This document shows, in pieces, positions 42,201 through 51,537 of a stretch of 64,000 nt of DNA. The translations under genes were made by a program, and so were the position numbers. Positions within the stretch are counted from its first letter, which is position 1, and every line of letters starts with the position of its first letter. This stretch comes from Tubulanus polymorphus (lineage: Eukaryota > Nemertea > Palaeonemertea > Tubulaniformes > Tubulanidae). The notes under the pieces were generated by a model. The model had not been told where the DNA came from, did not search any database, and saw only the letters and a program-made list of their open reading frames with translations. The stretch is taken from positions 19,582,485 through 19,646,484 of the forward strand of contig NC_134027.1 in the NCBI RefSeq assembly GCF_964204645.1. The letters run 5' to 3'.

Positions 42201-44245
42201 GTTTTTGGCGGGAAAATTCTTAGCTCTCGCGTATAAAATTGCAATGACCTCGATTGGGGGGCGTTGTCTCTACGAGCAAATGTGATTGGCTGTTTATGGG
42301 ATATGGGATATATATATGTTTTTGGGATGGGAATTCCGGCGCTACTAAAATAATTATGGTAAAGCCATAGAATGGCGAACGTTTCATTGGACTAGGTGCC
42401 GTATACGAGCAAATTTCAAATTTTAATTACCGGTGATTGATTTGATTGACACTGAAGTGCAAGCGAACATTCACTGACACAAGGCCTCCACGTGCGCGCG
42501 GAGTGCTATAATAGACTGTCTAATACGATCTAATACGCCGATTTCTTACTGCGCCGGTTTAGATTCCGCGGCCATACGTTGGAAGAAGTTTCCAAGACTA
42601 AATATTCAGCCACCCTCTGATATGTGACATCATATGAATTTTATTTGAATATTTTTTCATATTGTGAAAAATATTTCTTTGAAAATATAAAATAGTTTCC
42701 CTGCCGCGCCTACCTGTACCCTACAAAATGTATATTTTTGGTCTTATTTGACTACAAAATAATTCTTTGAGAAAGATGAAATACAATATAGAACTTTGAA
42801 GTCACAAATTAAAAAGATTTTTCAAGCAATGCCCTTACCCCAAACAACCTCTAGCTTTCAAAGTAAACCACACTTTGCCCATGGGCAATTTATTTACCAT
42901 ATACCATAAGGGTACATAAAAATCCGTTATTTTAATATGTGTGGAAAAAAAAGCAGTGGTACTGTCAACCCCTTGTTGGGTTCAGAGCATAACAGAGGAT
43001 GAAAAATGTTTGGATAATTCTTAGCCGAATTTAGTATTTAACTTCTAGCTCAAATTTGATGGCATTGAAAATCGACATTTACTGTCTCTTGCTCACTGTA
43101 TAGTCTCTAATTTTAAATGAATTTCGGATTTTCTGCTACTTCCATGGAAAACCTTATTATTGAAGCTTGCGCCGTGTTTTCAGTTATGTAGAATATGTAA
43201 TAAATTGTTATTACTTGTGACTGAAAATACTAAGCAGCAAATTATAGGTATATGGCGAGATCTGGATATTTTAGTGGTATAATCCAGGATTTAAAACGAT
43301 CTACTTACATACACAGATTTTTTACGGTACCGGTATGGTAGCTTCCGCAGCCATACATTGGACATTCATTATTTAGACACCCTTTGATTGGTGATATCAT
43401 GAATGTTATTACAATTATTTTTCATATGGTGAAAAATATTTTTTTCCATATAAAGAATAGTTTTCCTTGGGCGTGGACATTAGATTTTGGACGTAAACCA
43501 GACTTTGCCCATGGGCTTTTATTTCATCTTAAAGTTAGTTCAAAAATTGAACTACCAGGGTGTTACATAACTAGGAAATTAGTTATTTGCATTGTTGATT
43601 AAGCATGCTTTCGTTCTGTGAAGGGTCAGAGTGCCAATGAGTTTGAATCCCTGGTGGGACGTAGGGCTGATAGATGACCCCTTTATGTATGAATGTCTTA
43701 CTTATGGGAGTCTTTTCCTTTTTGTAGGTGATAATTTGGGAGTTTTCGTGGTAAATCCTCTAGTAGCGCGTACCCAGCAGCGAACCATGTCTAGCACGGC
43801 GTGGATGTTACCGAGCACTAAATTCTGGAAGAAGGATGAAATTCTCGTTTTCACGCCGCATAGAAATTACACCGTACACGACTACGAACAATTCTTCACA
43901 GATTTGAATTTCAAGACTGGCTGGGAAATGAGAAAAGACACGATGAATCTTATACATGATCTGACGCCACCTGGTGTCGAAGTTCACTGTATTCACGGCA
44001 ACGGATTAAAAACCCCGGGCCAATTCCGTTATACAACAGGAATGTGGCCTGATAAACAGCCATACATGATTCCAGATGACGGAGACGGTACTGTGAATAT
44101 GAGAAGTTTGCTGGGTTGTTTACTATGGCGCGGAAAACAAAAATATCCTGTGTATCATCAAGTATTCCCAAATGCCGAACATATGAAAATGTTGAAAGTT
44201 CCAGCTATTATAGCTTATATCAAAAAAGTTTTGACCGGTTTATGA
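18134..44245 (+). CDS. PLA2G15: Lysosomal phospholipase A2 (group XV) / LCAT-like acyltransferase gene, six coding exon positions
   Basis: Joined exon coordinates are 18134-18248, one of 27897-28053 or 28084-28240, 32047-32165, 33596-33694, 34249-34479 and 43728-44245. Together they make 1,239 nt, that is 412 residues plus stop, the same length as the vertebrate enzyme. All boundaries are GT-AG and all phases agree. The family deacylates phospholipids and transfers acyl groups to ceramide in lysosomes. The triad is Ser195 in PHSMG, Asp360 in DGDGTVN and His392 in AEHMKM. A signal peptide lies at about 1-23, and paired cysteines at 61/85 and 328/371. Introns 1, 2 and 5 are large (9.6, 3.8 and 9.2 kb) and full of transposons. 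A candidate AATAAA poly(A) signal is at 44436. Confidence 0.93.
18249..21301. other. Intron 1 part, no gene seen
   Basis: No coding signal on either strand beyond chance open frames. Several AAGATGGCGGCC-type words recur (19068, 20020, 20368, 21073) but no complete element could be delimited. Confidence 0.4.
21302..21672. repeat. Tandem duplication of ~202 bp
   Basis: Unit 1 is about 21302-21470 and unit 2 about 21503-21672. The offset is 201-203 bp with scattered mismatches. Both contain atcatcattaattgaagca and ggagcctgattattagta. Non-coding, within intron 1. Confidence 0.75.
22190..24280 (-). pseudogene. LINE ORF2 (endonuclease plus reverse transcriptase), decayed
   Basis: Reading the minus strand from 24,280, APE-type endonuclease sequence (PDIILL, then GVIIYVKHG, then LIVGVIYRSP) is followed by a linker (23553-23200, WQRYLTTKDN). 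Reverse transcriptase sequence (22983-22594) follows, with MNWKIGLIKPI, NYRPVSLTC, AQHGFVPKR and further down PQGSVLGPIMF and FINDA. Several frameshifts and stops make it inactive. It lies antisense in intron 1 of the PLA2G15-like gene and resembles CR1/Jockey-type LINEs; the clade is not certain. Confidence 0.8.
24575..24730. repeat. Dispersed repeat, copy 1
   Basis: Similar over about 155 bp to 59754-59910. Both contain gatttcattactggcgctt and gcgcatgatgtcatgtatca, then a gtgattggyacgacc-type end. No ends or coding sequence recognised. A tRNA-like GGGTTCGAATCCC follows at 24758. Confidence 0.65.
25690..26375. repeat. Dispersed repeat family R, copy 1 (truncated, uninterrupted by DIRS)
   Basis: Homologous to 34855-35187 plus 41231-41580. 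It begins near gttttgaagacgcttcaagg and contains accccaagatggccgcca-like words on the minus strand. It ends with one copy of the ~154-bp core (ggccaccagggggcgttg). It keeps the unoccupied version of the site where the DIRS element sits in the other copy. Confidence 0.75.
26391..27139 (-). pseudogene. LINE ORF1 RNA-binding-domain fragment
   Basis: Minus-strand frames 27139-26915, 26895-26707 and 26639-26391. They read NALVNENPRPTGAGK, then FPATGNVNERQMHRRKNDD, then PDIKKFFVWGIK, then ERRKANGETLIKIVNNKIV. The charged RRM-like layout and the C-terminal basic strand are typical of LINE ORF1 proteins. Stops and frame changes break it. It lies antisense in intron 1. Confidence 0.6.
27585..27645. 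repeat. Short tandem repeat, ~16-bp unit
   Basis: GACGCTGACATGTTTT occurs two to three times in a row with one variant copy (gacactgacatgtttg). Intron 1. Confidence 0.7.
27897..28053 (+). CDS. PLA2G15: PLA2G15 alternative exon 2a
   Basis: 157 nt between a TTTTAG acceptor and a GAG|GTGAGT donor, encoding residues 39-91. It begins with the PGDGG motif, carries the cysteine pair C61 (YLCTKK) and C85 (LDCFVD), WLNIELLA, and a glycosylation sequon at N52. It is the more vertebrate-like of the two versions (VVHYLC is kept). About two thirds of residues match exon 2b. Retention of the following 30 nt would read a stop straight after Arg91. Confidence 0.9.
28084..28240 (+). CDS. PLA2G15: PLA2G15 alternative exon 2b
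   Basis: 157 nt, same length and phase as exon 2a, starting only 30 nt after it. Acceptor TTTGCAG, donor GAG|GTTTGT. It keeps PGDGGSQ, both cysteines, WLNIELLA and CFVDNMR. It differs between them (TVAFYCHKKSDTWFP and WPVVK instead of the 2a residues), and its sequon is moved to N54. The donor is weaker than that of 2a. A MITE-like element begins 27 bp downstream. Confidence 0.9.
28267..28488. mobile_element. MITE-like element just after exon 2b
   Basis: Inverted ends: ATACCTTGTTTCTCCGC (from 28283) pairs perfectly with GCGGAGAAACAAGGTAT (to 28472). Outer AGGCTAAA pairs with TTTAGCCT. The interior has three GACCCGGCCG words. About 220 bp, no coding capacity. It starts 27 bp after the exon 2b donor. 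Confidence 0.75.
28489..30704. other. Intron 2 part, no gene seen
   Basis: Open frames at 29584-29862, 29724-29999 and 29996-30268 overlap in different frames, have no recognised motif, and lie between exons 2 and 3. I treat them as chance. Confidence 0.4.
30705..30785. repeat. Perfect 27-bp tandem repeat, three copies
   Basis: Unit CACACATCAATGAGATGTAC plus GATGTAT, three identical copies, 81 bp. Each unit contains an inverted acatc/gatgt pair. Intron 2. Confidence 0.9.
31223..31875. repeat. Dispersed repeat family R, copy 2 (short form)
   Basis: Starts at ttttagcccacttgag and ends cccaagtgggcatgg...ccctag. The ends are short inverted repeats (GCCCACTTGRGA / TTCCCAAGTGGGC). Nearly all of it is four tandem copies of a ~154-bp unit, each with ggtcaccagggggcgttgaa and tgacatgttctatgatt-like words. 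No coding sequence. Confidence 0.75.
32047..32165 (+). CDS. PLA2G15: PLA2G15 exon 3
   Basis: 119 nt after a TTCTCAG acceptor, donor ATTA|GTAAGT. It encodes the rest of Arg91 and LVYDNKTRATFNSPGVET, then a Gly-Phe-Gly loop, matching the segment after the paired cysteines in the enzyme family. The open frame 31995-32195 seen here is the wrong frame. Confidence 0.88.
32571..32699. mobile_element. Fold-back / hairpin element in intron 3
   Basis: TAGATCTGTA...AGTTTATTTTCT.GACAGTTTTCGA (left) pairs with its complement TCGAAACTGTC.AGAAAATAAACT..TACAGATCTA (right) around a ~25-nt loop. Ends gttaacaaat / tttgttatc. Likely a small MITE; it could perturb splicing locally. Confidence 0.7.
33596..33694 (+). 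CDS. PLA2G15: PLA2G15 exon 4
   Basis: 99 nt between TTTCAG and GCCA|GTAAGT. It encodes TYFHEIVVEMVKWGYVRGR followed by APFDFRR, the conserved region just before the nucleophile exon. Confidence 0.9.
34249..34479 (+). CDS. PLA2G15: PLA2G15 exon 5 (nucleophile serine)
   Basis: 231 nt after a strong polypyrimidine tract (13 T then CAG), donor TCAG|GTTAGT. It encodes residues 164-241 and includes the alpha/beta-hydrolase nucleophile elbow PHSMGN (Ser195), then QAWKDKYVK and AGPWGG. Confidence 0.93.
35211..35326. repeat. DIRS left inverted terminal repeat
   Basis: Inverse complement of 41071-41186, 116 bp. Mismatches were noticed at the cttag/catag and ccacc/ccatc positions only. The outermost 23 bp (35188-35210) differ between the two ends, as usual for DIRS elements. 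Confidence 0.9.
35701..37208 (+). pseudogene. DIRS gag-like protein, frameshifted
   Basis: The first frame, 35701-36519 (272 codons), has Arg-Ser-rich repeats (SRSRSRSR, SPTRRRH), a nucleic-acid-binding or splicing-factor-like composition, then an acidic segment. The second frame, 36351-37208, carries the globular part (EEWRETLYTTLWGG, GALNQLARSICQIASFQDIS, then RIQANLALINRYSLLADSK). The two overlap by about 170 nt and belong to one protein, so a frame change lies near 36,420-36,450. A Ser/Asn/Arg-rich tail continues in other frames to about 37,500. Confidence 0.7.
37609..39489 (+). CDS. DIRS reverse transcriptase and RNase H
   Basis: 626 codons uninterrupted. RT motifs in order: WYSRIFTVPKSSGG, VIDLSALN, DLRDAYLQVPI, LPFGLSSAPW and the catalytic YLDD at residues 154-157. 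RNase H follows from about residue 310 with FTDASHQGWG (Asp314), NHLELLAV and STDNSTVKAYL, then ADALSRQ. The last part overlaps the recombinase frame. RNase H follows the RT directly as in DIRS1-like elements. All key residues are present. Confidence 0.9.
   Translation: MELRPKWGQESHVMPAINEMILKRSLEEIPLGSPGWYSRIFTVPKSSGGLRTVIDLSALNRCIIAPKFKLTTPKEVIQGLEPGQWAASIDLRDAYLQVPIHRNSREYLRVHWRGRTHQFRSLPFGLSSAPWVYTKLVKRVQKHLQSKGVRIFCYLDDWLVVANSKAECKEALDKTLALIRQLGFIVNLEKSQLTPSQRFTYQGIVRPAQARVQKLREAVLGLLTGAPRSARSWSQVLGQMSSVALVVSLGRLHSRSLQRFWKQAWRSVGEEWDTLLPVPPVNLIPDLEWWTLAQNLTRGTSLAPLKAPIHLFTDASHQGWGAHVEGFQKAGNWSRAEAHLHINHLELLAVQKAFKHFKKRLGGHHVWLSTDNSTVKAYLLNQGGTRSPKLSNLAAQILTWVQAQGMILSVSHLAGSLNVVADALSRQDKPVATEWTLAVRVANQVRALMGSPNVDLFATRFNTRCPVFVSPFQDDLAWGVDALSLSWDNLLAYAFPPTPLLNRVLEKIEGAVNCQVVLVAPCWPTQTWFVRLLHLLVDFPRTLPNYPGLLSQGRFKLHPNQFQLNLHAWPLSSDSFQIKEFLRGQPDLSWNPNIPLPEHCTIPNGNVTPIGVIGERWILSTPLCQS
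39200..40421 (+). CDS. DIRS tyrosine recombinase
   Basis: The recombinase occupies about the last 405 codons of an open frame running from 37506. The part before about 39,200 overlaps the RT in another frame and is probably not coding, so the true start is unclear. Catalytic residues, numbered from 37506, are Arg763 in AARRSEVHAL, the HxxR box H892-Q-V-R895 in HSHQVRAL, and Tyr927 in SSFYLKDV. An N-terminal SAM-like DNA-binding region precedes them (FLFGEKNRQVITIKGYRSAI). It would insert the circular DNA copy. Confidence 0.85.
40925..41023. repeat. DIRS internal complementary region
   Basis: 40925-40968 is the exact inverse complement of the left outer end 35188-35231. 40966-41023 is the inverse complement of the right outer end 41173-41230 with one mismatch. 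The two halves overlap by ATT, the complement of the AAT found at both ends. This lets the linear copy be closed into a full circle. Confidence 0.92.
41071..41186. repeat. DIRS right inverted terminal repeat
   Basis: Inverse complement of 35211-35326. It contains gcgtctcgccagatggcgct and tcgattcgggcgttatctgc. The adjacent 41187-41230 completes the right end and is copied in the internal complementary region. Confidence 0.9.
42084..42555. other. Intron 5 part, nothing seen
   Basis: No coding frame or delimited repeat. Confidence 0.4.
42556..43545. repeat. Diverged direct repeat pair in intron 5
   Basis: About 42556-42905 and 43345-43545 share words in the same order: ggccatac.ttgg, caccct.tgat, tgaaaaatattt, agtttcc/agttttcc, and actttgcccatgggc. 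Old tandem duplication of a non-coding segment. Confidence 0.6.
43728..44245 (+). CDS. PLA2G15: PLA2G15 exon 6 (Asp/His of triad, stop)
   Basis: 518 nt after a TTTTTGTAG acceptor, to TGA at 44243. It encodes residues 241-412, with STAWMLP, cysteines 328 and 371, Asp360 in DGDGTVN and His392 in AEHMKM. It ends in the helix AYIKKVLTG. It is separated from exon 5 by a 9.2-kb intron holding the DIRS element. The 43631 start seen in the same frame is intronic. Confidence 0.93.
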
Positions 44246-46319
44246 TAATGATGATGGTGGTTATATTAAACTTGAACCATAATATTTCTACAAATTGCGT
44301 GGTTGTCTCCAGAATTCTAAAGGAGGTCAAATTTCTCTTCAAAAGGGCTAAATCCACTAAATTTCTAATTGTATCTGGTGTATGAGTTTCGTATCTGTTT
44401 ATAGCGATCCCTGGTTGGAGACTCAAGACTTAACAAATAAAATCACCCATTTTTTAACTCATCTTGGTTCTAATATACCGTCAAATCTGCTTAATCTACA
44501 TCGGCTACATTTGGATTTTGGCCAATATTCGCAGTTCCATTTGTTCACTAGTATACAAGAAAATTACTTTGGATCAGGATTTCCCCTAAACTGGAGGTAT
44601 TTTGTTGGTCCCGAATGATCCGAATTAAGCGGATTCTACTGTATAACTATTGACCGGTTTATGTCAGTTTTGAAACCAATGAAGGCCTGGTTCCTGAGTC
44701 GTGATTTCAGGTAGTAAAATCAAAATCAGCTAATCTGGGATGCTCAATATTTTCAATTTTCAGAATGTTGATACTTTTTAGGCCAAATATTTTTTCTTAA
44801 TTCAATATTTGTCAACTTAAGTTCTACTATTCTTCTGTATGATTTGATTTTACCTAAAACTGGGCCGTGACTGGCTCTCGTGATTGATAATATATTTTTA
44901 AAATGTGACATATTGTTCCATATTTTAACCAGGTCAACCATTCGATATATGTATGTATTCATGTGATTCCACCAGTGATATTTGTGTACAGATGTCGGCA
45001 CCTCATGACTAAACTTTCTGCACTGATGGCAAACTAAGACAAGATTTTATGGTGCTTCCTTAAGTCTGCATTATATGTTTTGGGCCATTTTCTAGACTTA
45101 CTTTATGTTGGATATTCTAAATGGGATTTTCACTAAAGTTGGACAAATATTCTAAAAAGATCTAACTTAAGAAGTCTTTAACTGTTGTAGATTCTGTTTA
45201 TCTTACCTCAGACTCACTTGAGTCCGATAAATATAAGCCCTTTTTTGATTACTTGGAGCACAGATTTTTTCAAGAAAAAATGGGAGGCTGAAGGGGAAAA
45301 ATTAAAAAATAAAAAACATTCTTTTTTATGATAAGCATTTTGAAATGGAAGTGAACAGGAAAAAATACAAATAGAACCCTTTTTTTAATTGATTATTTTA
45401 CGCATAAAACCTTAGAAAGCCTGCAAAAAATACATGAAAGAGGAGTCAAAGTTGTGATGAATTCGATTCAAATGATGGTTAATGCAAATCGTTGAAAATT
45501 TAGATAAACATAACTTAATGCATTTCACTATATTGTAAAACGAGATTAACAAAAGGAATAAAAAGATTTTTTGGGGCAAATTATGATTAAGGCACAAAGG
45601 AGGACTAAGAAAAAATTATTCTTTTTAATTTGATGATTTTTGCAGAATCCCTGGAACCGGATCCATGCTCCAAGTAATGAAATTCTTTCTATGCGAGACA
45701 ATGTTAAATAGCAACAATCAGTTTTTTAGCCAGGTGCTTATCTGCAAGTTCATTCAGGTTGGGTAAGCAGAATCTTCCATCCGATGTTATTCCGGCAGGT
45801 CTCTTATCTTAAAAACAGAGTATGGGTATTAAAGTTACGCTCGTGGTAAAGATCTTTAACCTATCTTTAAATATTTTCACTCAATAATTTTTATACAAGT
45901 ATTAGTTTAATCGTTAAAGATCCCTTTTCTGTAATCCCAGATAAGCCTATATTTACGAACTGAAGGGATATCAAAGTCATCCTAGTGTAAAAGTTTTAAA
46001 CCTTGTGGGTAAATAAGTGAGAATTGAATGACATATCTTCTTACGTTAAAACGATTGTTTAAAAACCCAGTCTTTTAATTTGTTATGCCAGCAGGGAACT
46101 TGATATTTCCAGCCTGGTACTAGTCTTAAACCTTGTGTTCATGTTATTTCTGCCTGTAGATCGCATCACAGAACTTAACTGAAACTTGAAATTTTGGACA
46201 GCAAAATTTTTCTTTTGTCCGAATTTTTAAAGTTTTATGTCAAAAATTTAGTTCACCTTTATAACATTATTAGAAACAATTTTAAGCAGGTATGATTTGT
46301 CAACGTTTGTATAAATGTA
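44246..46319. other. Downstream of PLA2G15; pogo-like end fragment
   Basis: Holds the 3' UTR with AATAAA at 44436. At 44620-44643 tccgaattaagcggattcta followed by ctgta resembles the outer end of a pogo/Tigger-like element. A similar end is at 49487-49513. No other gene seen. Confidence 0.4.
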
Positions 46320-46912
46320 CAGTAGACTCCGGTTAAACCAGTACAGTTGGATTTTTCAATTTTGTCTACTGAATTAGGTTGTTACTGGTTTGTAGGACTA
46401 CGAAAATCATTGGATAAGAATAGGGAATTATTGAGTATAGCATTACCGGTAACTTATTCACACAATCAGACTAGCGAACCACCAAGGGTTTGCTTCCTTA
46501 TTCGTTTCATATACCTGACACAAGTCCTTCAATAGACTTGACACTTTGCATTTCTCTTTTTAATTCCGCAACACTTTCCTCATTCTCAGTACACTCATTA
46601 TGGTCATTTATGGTCATGAGTGTGCAGTAGTTGTAGAACATAGGGCCTAATATGAATTGCCAACAGCTATAGAAGATCGACAGTACAGTATACAGTGTAA
46701 TACAGGTGAAGAGCCATTATGGTTTACCAGTTTTGGCGCAGAATGGACAGAAATGAAATCAAAAGTTTATTGGATAATGCAGATAATCAAATAGTGCCAT
46801 ACCAGGCGATATTTATGTATTGAAAAACAGTAGCAATGGAAATCTTATTTTTATTTTACGTATTGAAATGATAACCTGACAGACCAGTACCATGTTTAGG
46901 CGGAGTCTACTG
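46320..46912. mobile_element. Non-autonomous DNA transposon, pogo/Tc1-like
   Basis: Inverted ends CAGTAGACTCCGGTTAAACC and the complement of TTTAGGCGGAGTCTACTG. It is flanked by TA on both sides (46318-46319 and 46913-46914), as for Tc1/mariner/pogo targets. 593 bp, no transposase seen. The short open frame within it is not convincing. Confidence 0.75.
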
Positions 46913-48211
46913 TAATTACTGTAAATTTGTCTACCATGATATCAATTTCTTGATTTTGGTCGATGGTTGATTTTCCACGTTCTTTTATTTTTGAAGAATC
47001 TAAATCTAAAATTCAATTCTAGTACTATTTTATTCAGATTTTGTTTGTATTGAATTTTCATGAATTTTTATCTGTTAAAATCAGTTTTTATCTAAAGAAA
47101 ATGAGTCTGTACTGGACTCATTTTCTATAGATAAGCAAATCTGATATTTATTCTGGTAATCTAAAATTGCACTAGAATTTGGCTTCAATTCATGTTGATT
47201 AAAGGCAGTTGGTAACCAGCTGTTATCTCAGATAAGCAAAAGATATGATTCAGATAGTAGTTATCATTTTACAGATTGTCTCCATAGGATTGGGTTAAAT
47301 TTGGCCTTGGTGTTTTATCTTGGCATAGGTCGGCCTTGCAACAATCGTGTTTTGAAAAGCCATTGACCTCCGTGCTCTTATGAATGCATTACGTATTGCA
47401 CATGTTCTATTTTCTGCAACAGCATTGACTGATCGAGACTGGTTGTTAAACCATTAGCACTCAGCAATTGCACTATGTGGTGTTAATTACTCCTCAGAAA
47501 ATGCAAGGTAAAATCTAAGTTCATCACGATACTGAATAGCTCATTTGCTGTTAGTTTCCACGCATTACTAGTTAGTGTTATTTTGTAGTTAATAGTAAAG
47601 GCTTTCATGTACCAGGTAATGTAAGATCTGATGAGGTGGGCCACCAAAATCGTGTCCTTTCGGCCCCCCGAAATTCATCCAACCTTGGATTTGTATCGAG
47701 CGCTCAGACGTGTCATATTCAAACTCGAAATACTTGAGAAATTGAAATAGATGGATGTTGATTTCTGTTTGGTATTTCGAGGACTTAGATGTTTAGTTTA
47801 TCGTAAGCTATTGGTTCGAATCCCACTATAATCGTTTTCGTGCAGCATACGAAAAAAGTGCCAGGCGGATTCGTGCGGCTTTAGGAGTAATGGGCAGAGC
47901 GGATGCGGGCGGCTTGAGTGCAAATGGGTTAACTATCACTCATTGTGACCAGTTTCAACCTATGTCCGCCTTTACGGCTGGTTGGTGCGGGGACAAAAAG
48001 CTATTTCATGCAATGACTTTTGCTATTCTGTAGACAACAACAACTTTGAGCTTTTCAAATTTGAAATATTTATTGTACAGCAATCAGCAAGATCAAGTAT
48101 AGTTCCTGCTTAAAACTTTTATAGAATGCTGAATTTGGAATGTAATACGAACTTCATTTACCAGAATAAGTTGTAATGATAGCAATCATCTTTTAAAATC
48201 GTCTAATATTC
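46913..48211. other. No gene seen; one hairpin
   Basis: Includes an inverted repeat at 47079-47154, where ATCTAAAGAAAATGAGTC pairs with GACTCATTTTCTATAGAT. A tRNA-like B-box word GGTTCGAATCCCA at 47813 lacks a matching tRNA body. Confidence 0.45.
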
Positions 48212-48322
48212 TGGGCCCGTTTTTACAGACCGGTATCACCTTTAACCCAGGGGCTAACTCAATTGAAAATGAATTAAGTTAGCCCCTGGGTTAAAGGTAA
48301 TACCAGTCTGTAATACTAGCCC
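48212..48322. mobile_element. Fold-back MITE with long near-perfect arms
   Basis: CACCTTTAACCCAGGGGCTA from about 48238 pairs with TAGCCCCTGGGTTAAAGGT. The pairing extends outward through ACAGAC/GTCTGT and gggc/gccc to arms of roughly 45 bp. The loop is about 15 nt. Confidence 0.8.
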
Positions 48323-48536
48323 CATATGATTTACAGGTGAAATCATCATTCAGAATTTATGAACAGTTTCTAGTTCTTAGTGCAATCTTGATGGGAATTA
48401 ATCATTGTATTTGATGGGAATTAATCATTGTATTATTTCAGATTTTGTATACTATGAACCACAAATAATCTGTACTACTGTACTGTAAGAATTGACAGGG
48501 AAATGGTACTGGAGTTTGTACAAAGCTGACTTGTAC

Positions 48537-48573
48537 TGATTGATTGGTTGATTGATTGATTGATTGATTGATT
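48537..48573. repeat. (GATT)n microsatellite
   Basis: About nine units of GATT/TGAT with one interruption. Confidence 0.85.
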
Positions 48574-49849
48574 AATTTATTTTCACTAAAAGATTGATTT
48601 TTTTTAACGGAAGTGTTATGGTATTTAAACACTGGTTAACGTTAGTCAACCCAAATTCCTTTTTGTTTGTCTTACATATTCTGACCATTTAATATATGAA
48701 CTGTAATGCATAGTTTTAATATCATTTCTCATCTCATTTATTGGTTGTTTTATGTTGTGTAGTTTTTCTTGATTTGTTTTATGCAATTGTCAGAGAGGAG
48801 CCGGGGTACTTCGTGCTCATTTGCCATCTATCAGTTTTTAGCAAACAAATGTCAGCAATACGACTGACTGTATTAACTGTTTGTCTATATTTACATGTAC
48901 ATAAGCTTGCTATTGCTATGCAAATCCATATCTAACTTCCATGTGTACTGAAAATTGACTTTAAAACCGGTACCAAACTGGTATATTAGCTTCATAAAAC
49001 TTGTACATAAAAAAGGCCTTCTTTCATAATTTTTGACACGATTTTATCTGTGTAGATTGAATTTCTCTGGAATCGTTTGCAGTCATCGGTTAAGAATATT
49101 ACTTGGTTTGATTTGAATGCATTGCATGTATATAATTGAATCCAGAGAAAAATTTAATTGTATGATGTCATCAATCTAAAATATCCTTGCTCTTTGGACT
49201 GAATTCAACAGTTGCTGCTTTTGTAGTATCCGCAGTAAGACAAGTTGTACTTGATTAATGTCAAGTTGACTACTTTATTCATGTTAAGTTCAATCTCTAT
49301 AATTGATGAATTCGATTGGGATGCTTTTGGCAGTGGAACCCGCTCAATTCGAATTCATTTGGGACTAATGAAATTGATCCGGTTTGTAAGAAATTCGAAT
49401 GAGTCGTCATATTTACATACATATGTACTGGGGTATATTGGGAATGTAAATGATATCTGGATTAGATCAAAATCTGGATTAAACTGATCCGAATTAAGCG
49501 AGTTTGACTGTACGTCGAATTCTGTTGTTTGTTTTAATATGAAAGTTTTAAGATTTTAGTATTTATGAATGGTACGACGGTGTGCAGTTAGATTGTGCTT
49601 GTCCTCTACTATTTTAATTCCAACTTTACGTATTTATATTAAAGAAAGAAGCAGAACATTTATTTTTATTTTATACTCATATATCATTTGTAAACAAGAA
49701 TATATTATGCTTTGTGACTAATTCGGCAAAGATTTGCTTTGATTATGGATATAGGAGGAATTGTCGTGATTTTGTTGTAAATATTCAAATATAAATACAT
49801 TATATAGAAACTCAGAGAGTTATTTTTAAGCCAACTTTAAGTGTAGCCC
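48574..49849. other. No gene seen; pogo-like end
   Basis: gatccgaattaagcgagttt followed by gactgta at 49487-49513 looks like another pogo-type terminus. The opposite end is not clear. Confidence 0.35.
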
Positions 49850-50070
49850 ATCTGGGTCATAGCTCCCCACTGGCTCCACTCGCTTGTGAGTTTCTCAATC
49901 CATCTGCAGACGGGAATCAAGGTTTTTGGTGGAAATTTCAGCACGTTTTGATGTATTGTCATAATTTATTCATGTTTTGTATACCCTTTACACATCAGCA
50001 ACGATCGAGAAAATCAAGATGACCAATCGGCGGTCATAACGTTCGCCAAAATCTCTGGTTTTTTTGGACA
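49850..50070. repeat. Diverged relative of repeat family R
   Basis: Starts gtgtagcccatctggg and has atcaagatgaccaatcggcg and gttcgccaaaatc in the same order as the left part of copies 1 and 3. Similarity is weak. Confidence 0.4.
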
Positions 50071-51477
50071 CCTTGCTTAACAATCAGTTTTACACTTACC
50101 GTATAATATTCGAGACAACTGAGCTAACTTGAGATTGTTTATTGATATAAGCAACAGAGGCGAGTTTATCGGCATTCAGCAAGGGTTTTCTGGGAAAACG
50201 CAGAAAATCCTAATGACACCATCAAAAGAGGGATGATGAAACGTTGTCTATGTAAAAAATCTTAAAGACATACTAAAGTTTCCAATTGCTGCAATTATTT
50301 TTCTTTCGGGAAGACACAATCTGTTTTGTACTATCACGGTCAACCTTAAAATAGATGCGATACATGTACAATAATTATTTGCGTACCGTAATTACTGTAA
50401 CCTACGAGCAATCATCTCAAGATGAGTGCTGTAACATAGGAAAAGCCCTAAGTCTGCGTGCTTAACGCTGGTCTTTGCTCCAGACTAATACCTAAATTTG
50501 CGGAACTGTATCCCCGTCATATTGGTACGTGCAGTTATTCATGCCTTACTATGTAATCATTTCATATTCATTTTATACTGACGGAGGGTGATAGAAACTA
50601 CCCGAAAAATCTAGTTAAAAAAACTTTTTGGTCAACATATAGTTGTGGGGCGTTTTGATATTAGGTATATACAATGTACCACGAATAATGTGATTTCAAG
50701 CGATTCAGCATTACTTTGTATTTTGGTGGCAATTTTTGTAAACAAATTGGAATGGAAATCCCTGAATAAAGTTGCTGATTAACTACATTTCTTTCAAACG
50801 GAATTCGTCCTGTGCAAACGCCAGCAGATTGTCGGGAACGAGCGTGAAAAATTGCAGGATTTGTACATGAAAGAAACTGGAAAATCGTTGCAGTATTCAT
50901 GGAAGTAAGTTAGTATGCAATGTGGTTACACAAATGGATGTTTTATTCCACTAACGAACGAGCAATCAACAAATAAAAAAATCTATGTATCTGTCATTGT
51001 CTTTTAGGCAGAGCTTATGGTTCTGGAGTACAGTTTAGTGGGGTCGGTTACTCAGTTGTGGATTTTTTTTATTTGAGACCTAACGACTCTAAATCTGAGC
51101 CGTTCCCTTGCCAGATCTTCCGTTCTATTATACTTGTAGGCTTGGGCTACGTGAGCTGATAGAAGATTCAAGAAGTTAAACATCTAGCTTATATTTTACA
51201 AACATCCCTGTATATTGCATTCATAAAGAATTAGATAAATCACTCCCACAGCCAACATAATGTCAAATTATCATCTTTTATGCTCATATTTATAAGTGAT
51301 AATTCTTGACAGGTAGTGATTATATATCTTTATTAATTCATTACTGAGACAAAACAGAACTGCACGAAAAGTCCATTTGCAAATTGAAATAAATACTAAA
51401 ACTGTGAGGCCTACTGAGTGGCCGAGTAGTTCATAGGAATCTTCAGTAGTTCTTGTGAATCGGATATTTGATTAGTC
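50071..51477. other. No gene seen
   Basis: No coding frame with support on either strand. Only chance open frames below 80 codons. Confidence 0.4.
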
Positions 51478-51505
51478 CATGGACGTATAAACTATACGTC
51501 CATGA
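51478..51505. repeat. Near-perfect short palindrome
   Basis: CATGGACGTATA and TATACGTCCATG around a 3-nt spacer. Confidence 0.75.
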
Positions 51506-51537
51506 TTAGTCTAAATGGGTGTGTAGGCTAATTCTTT

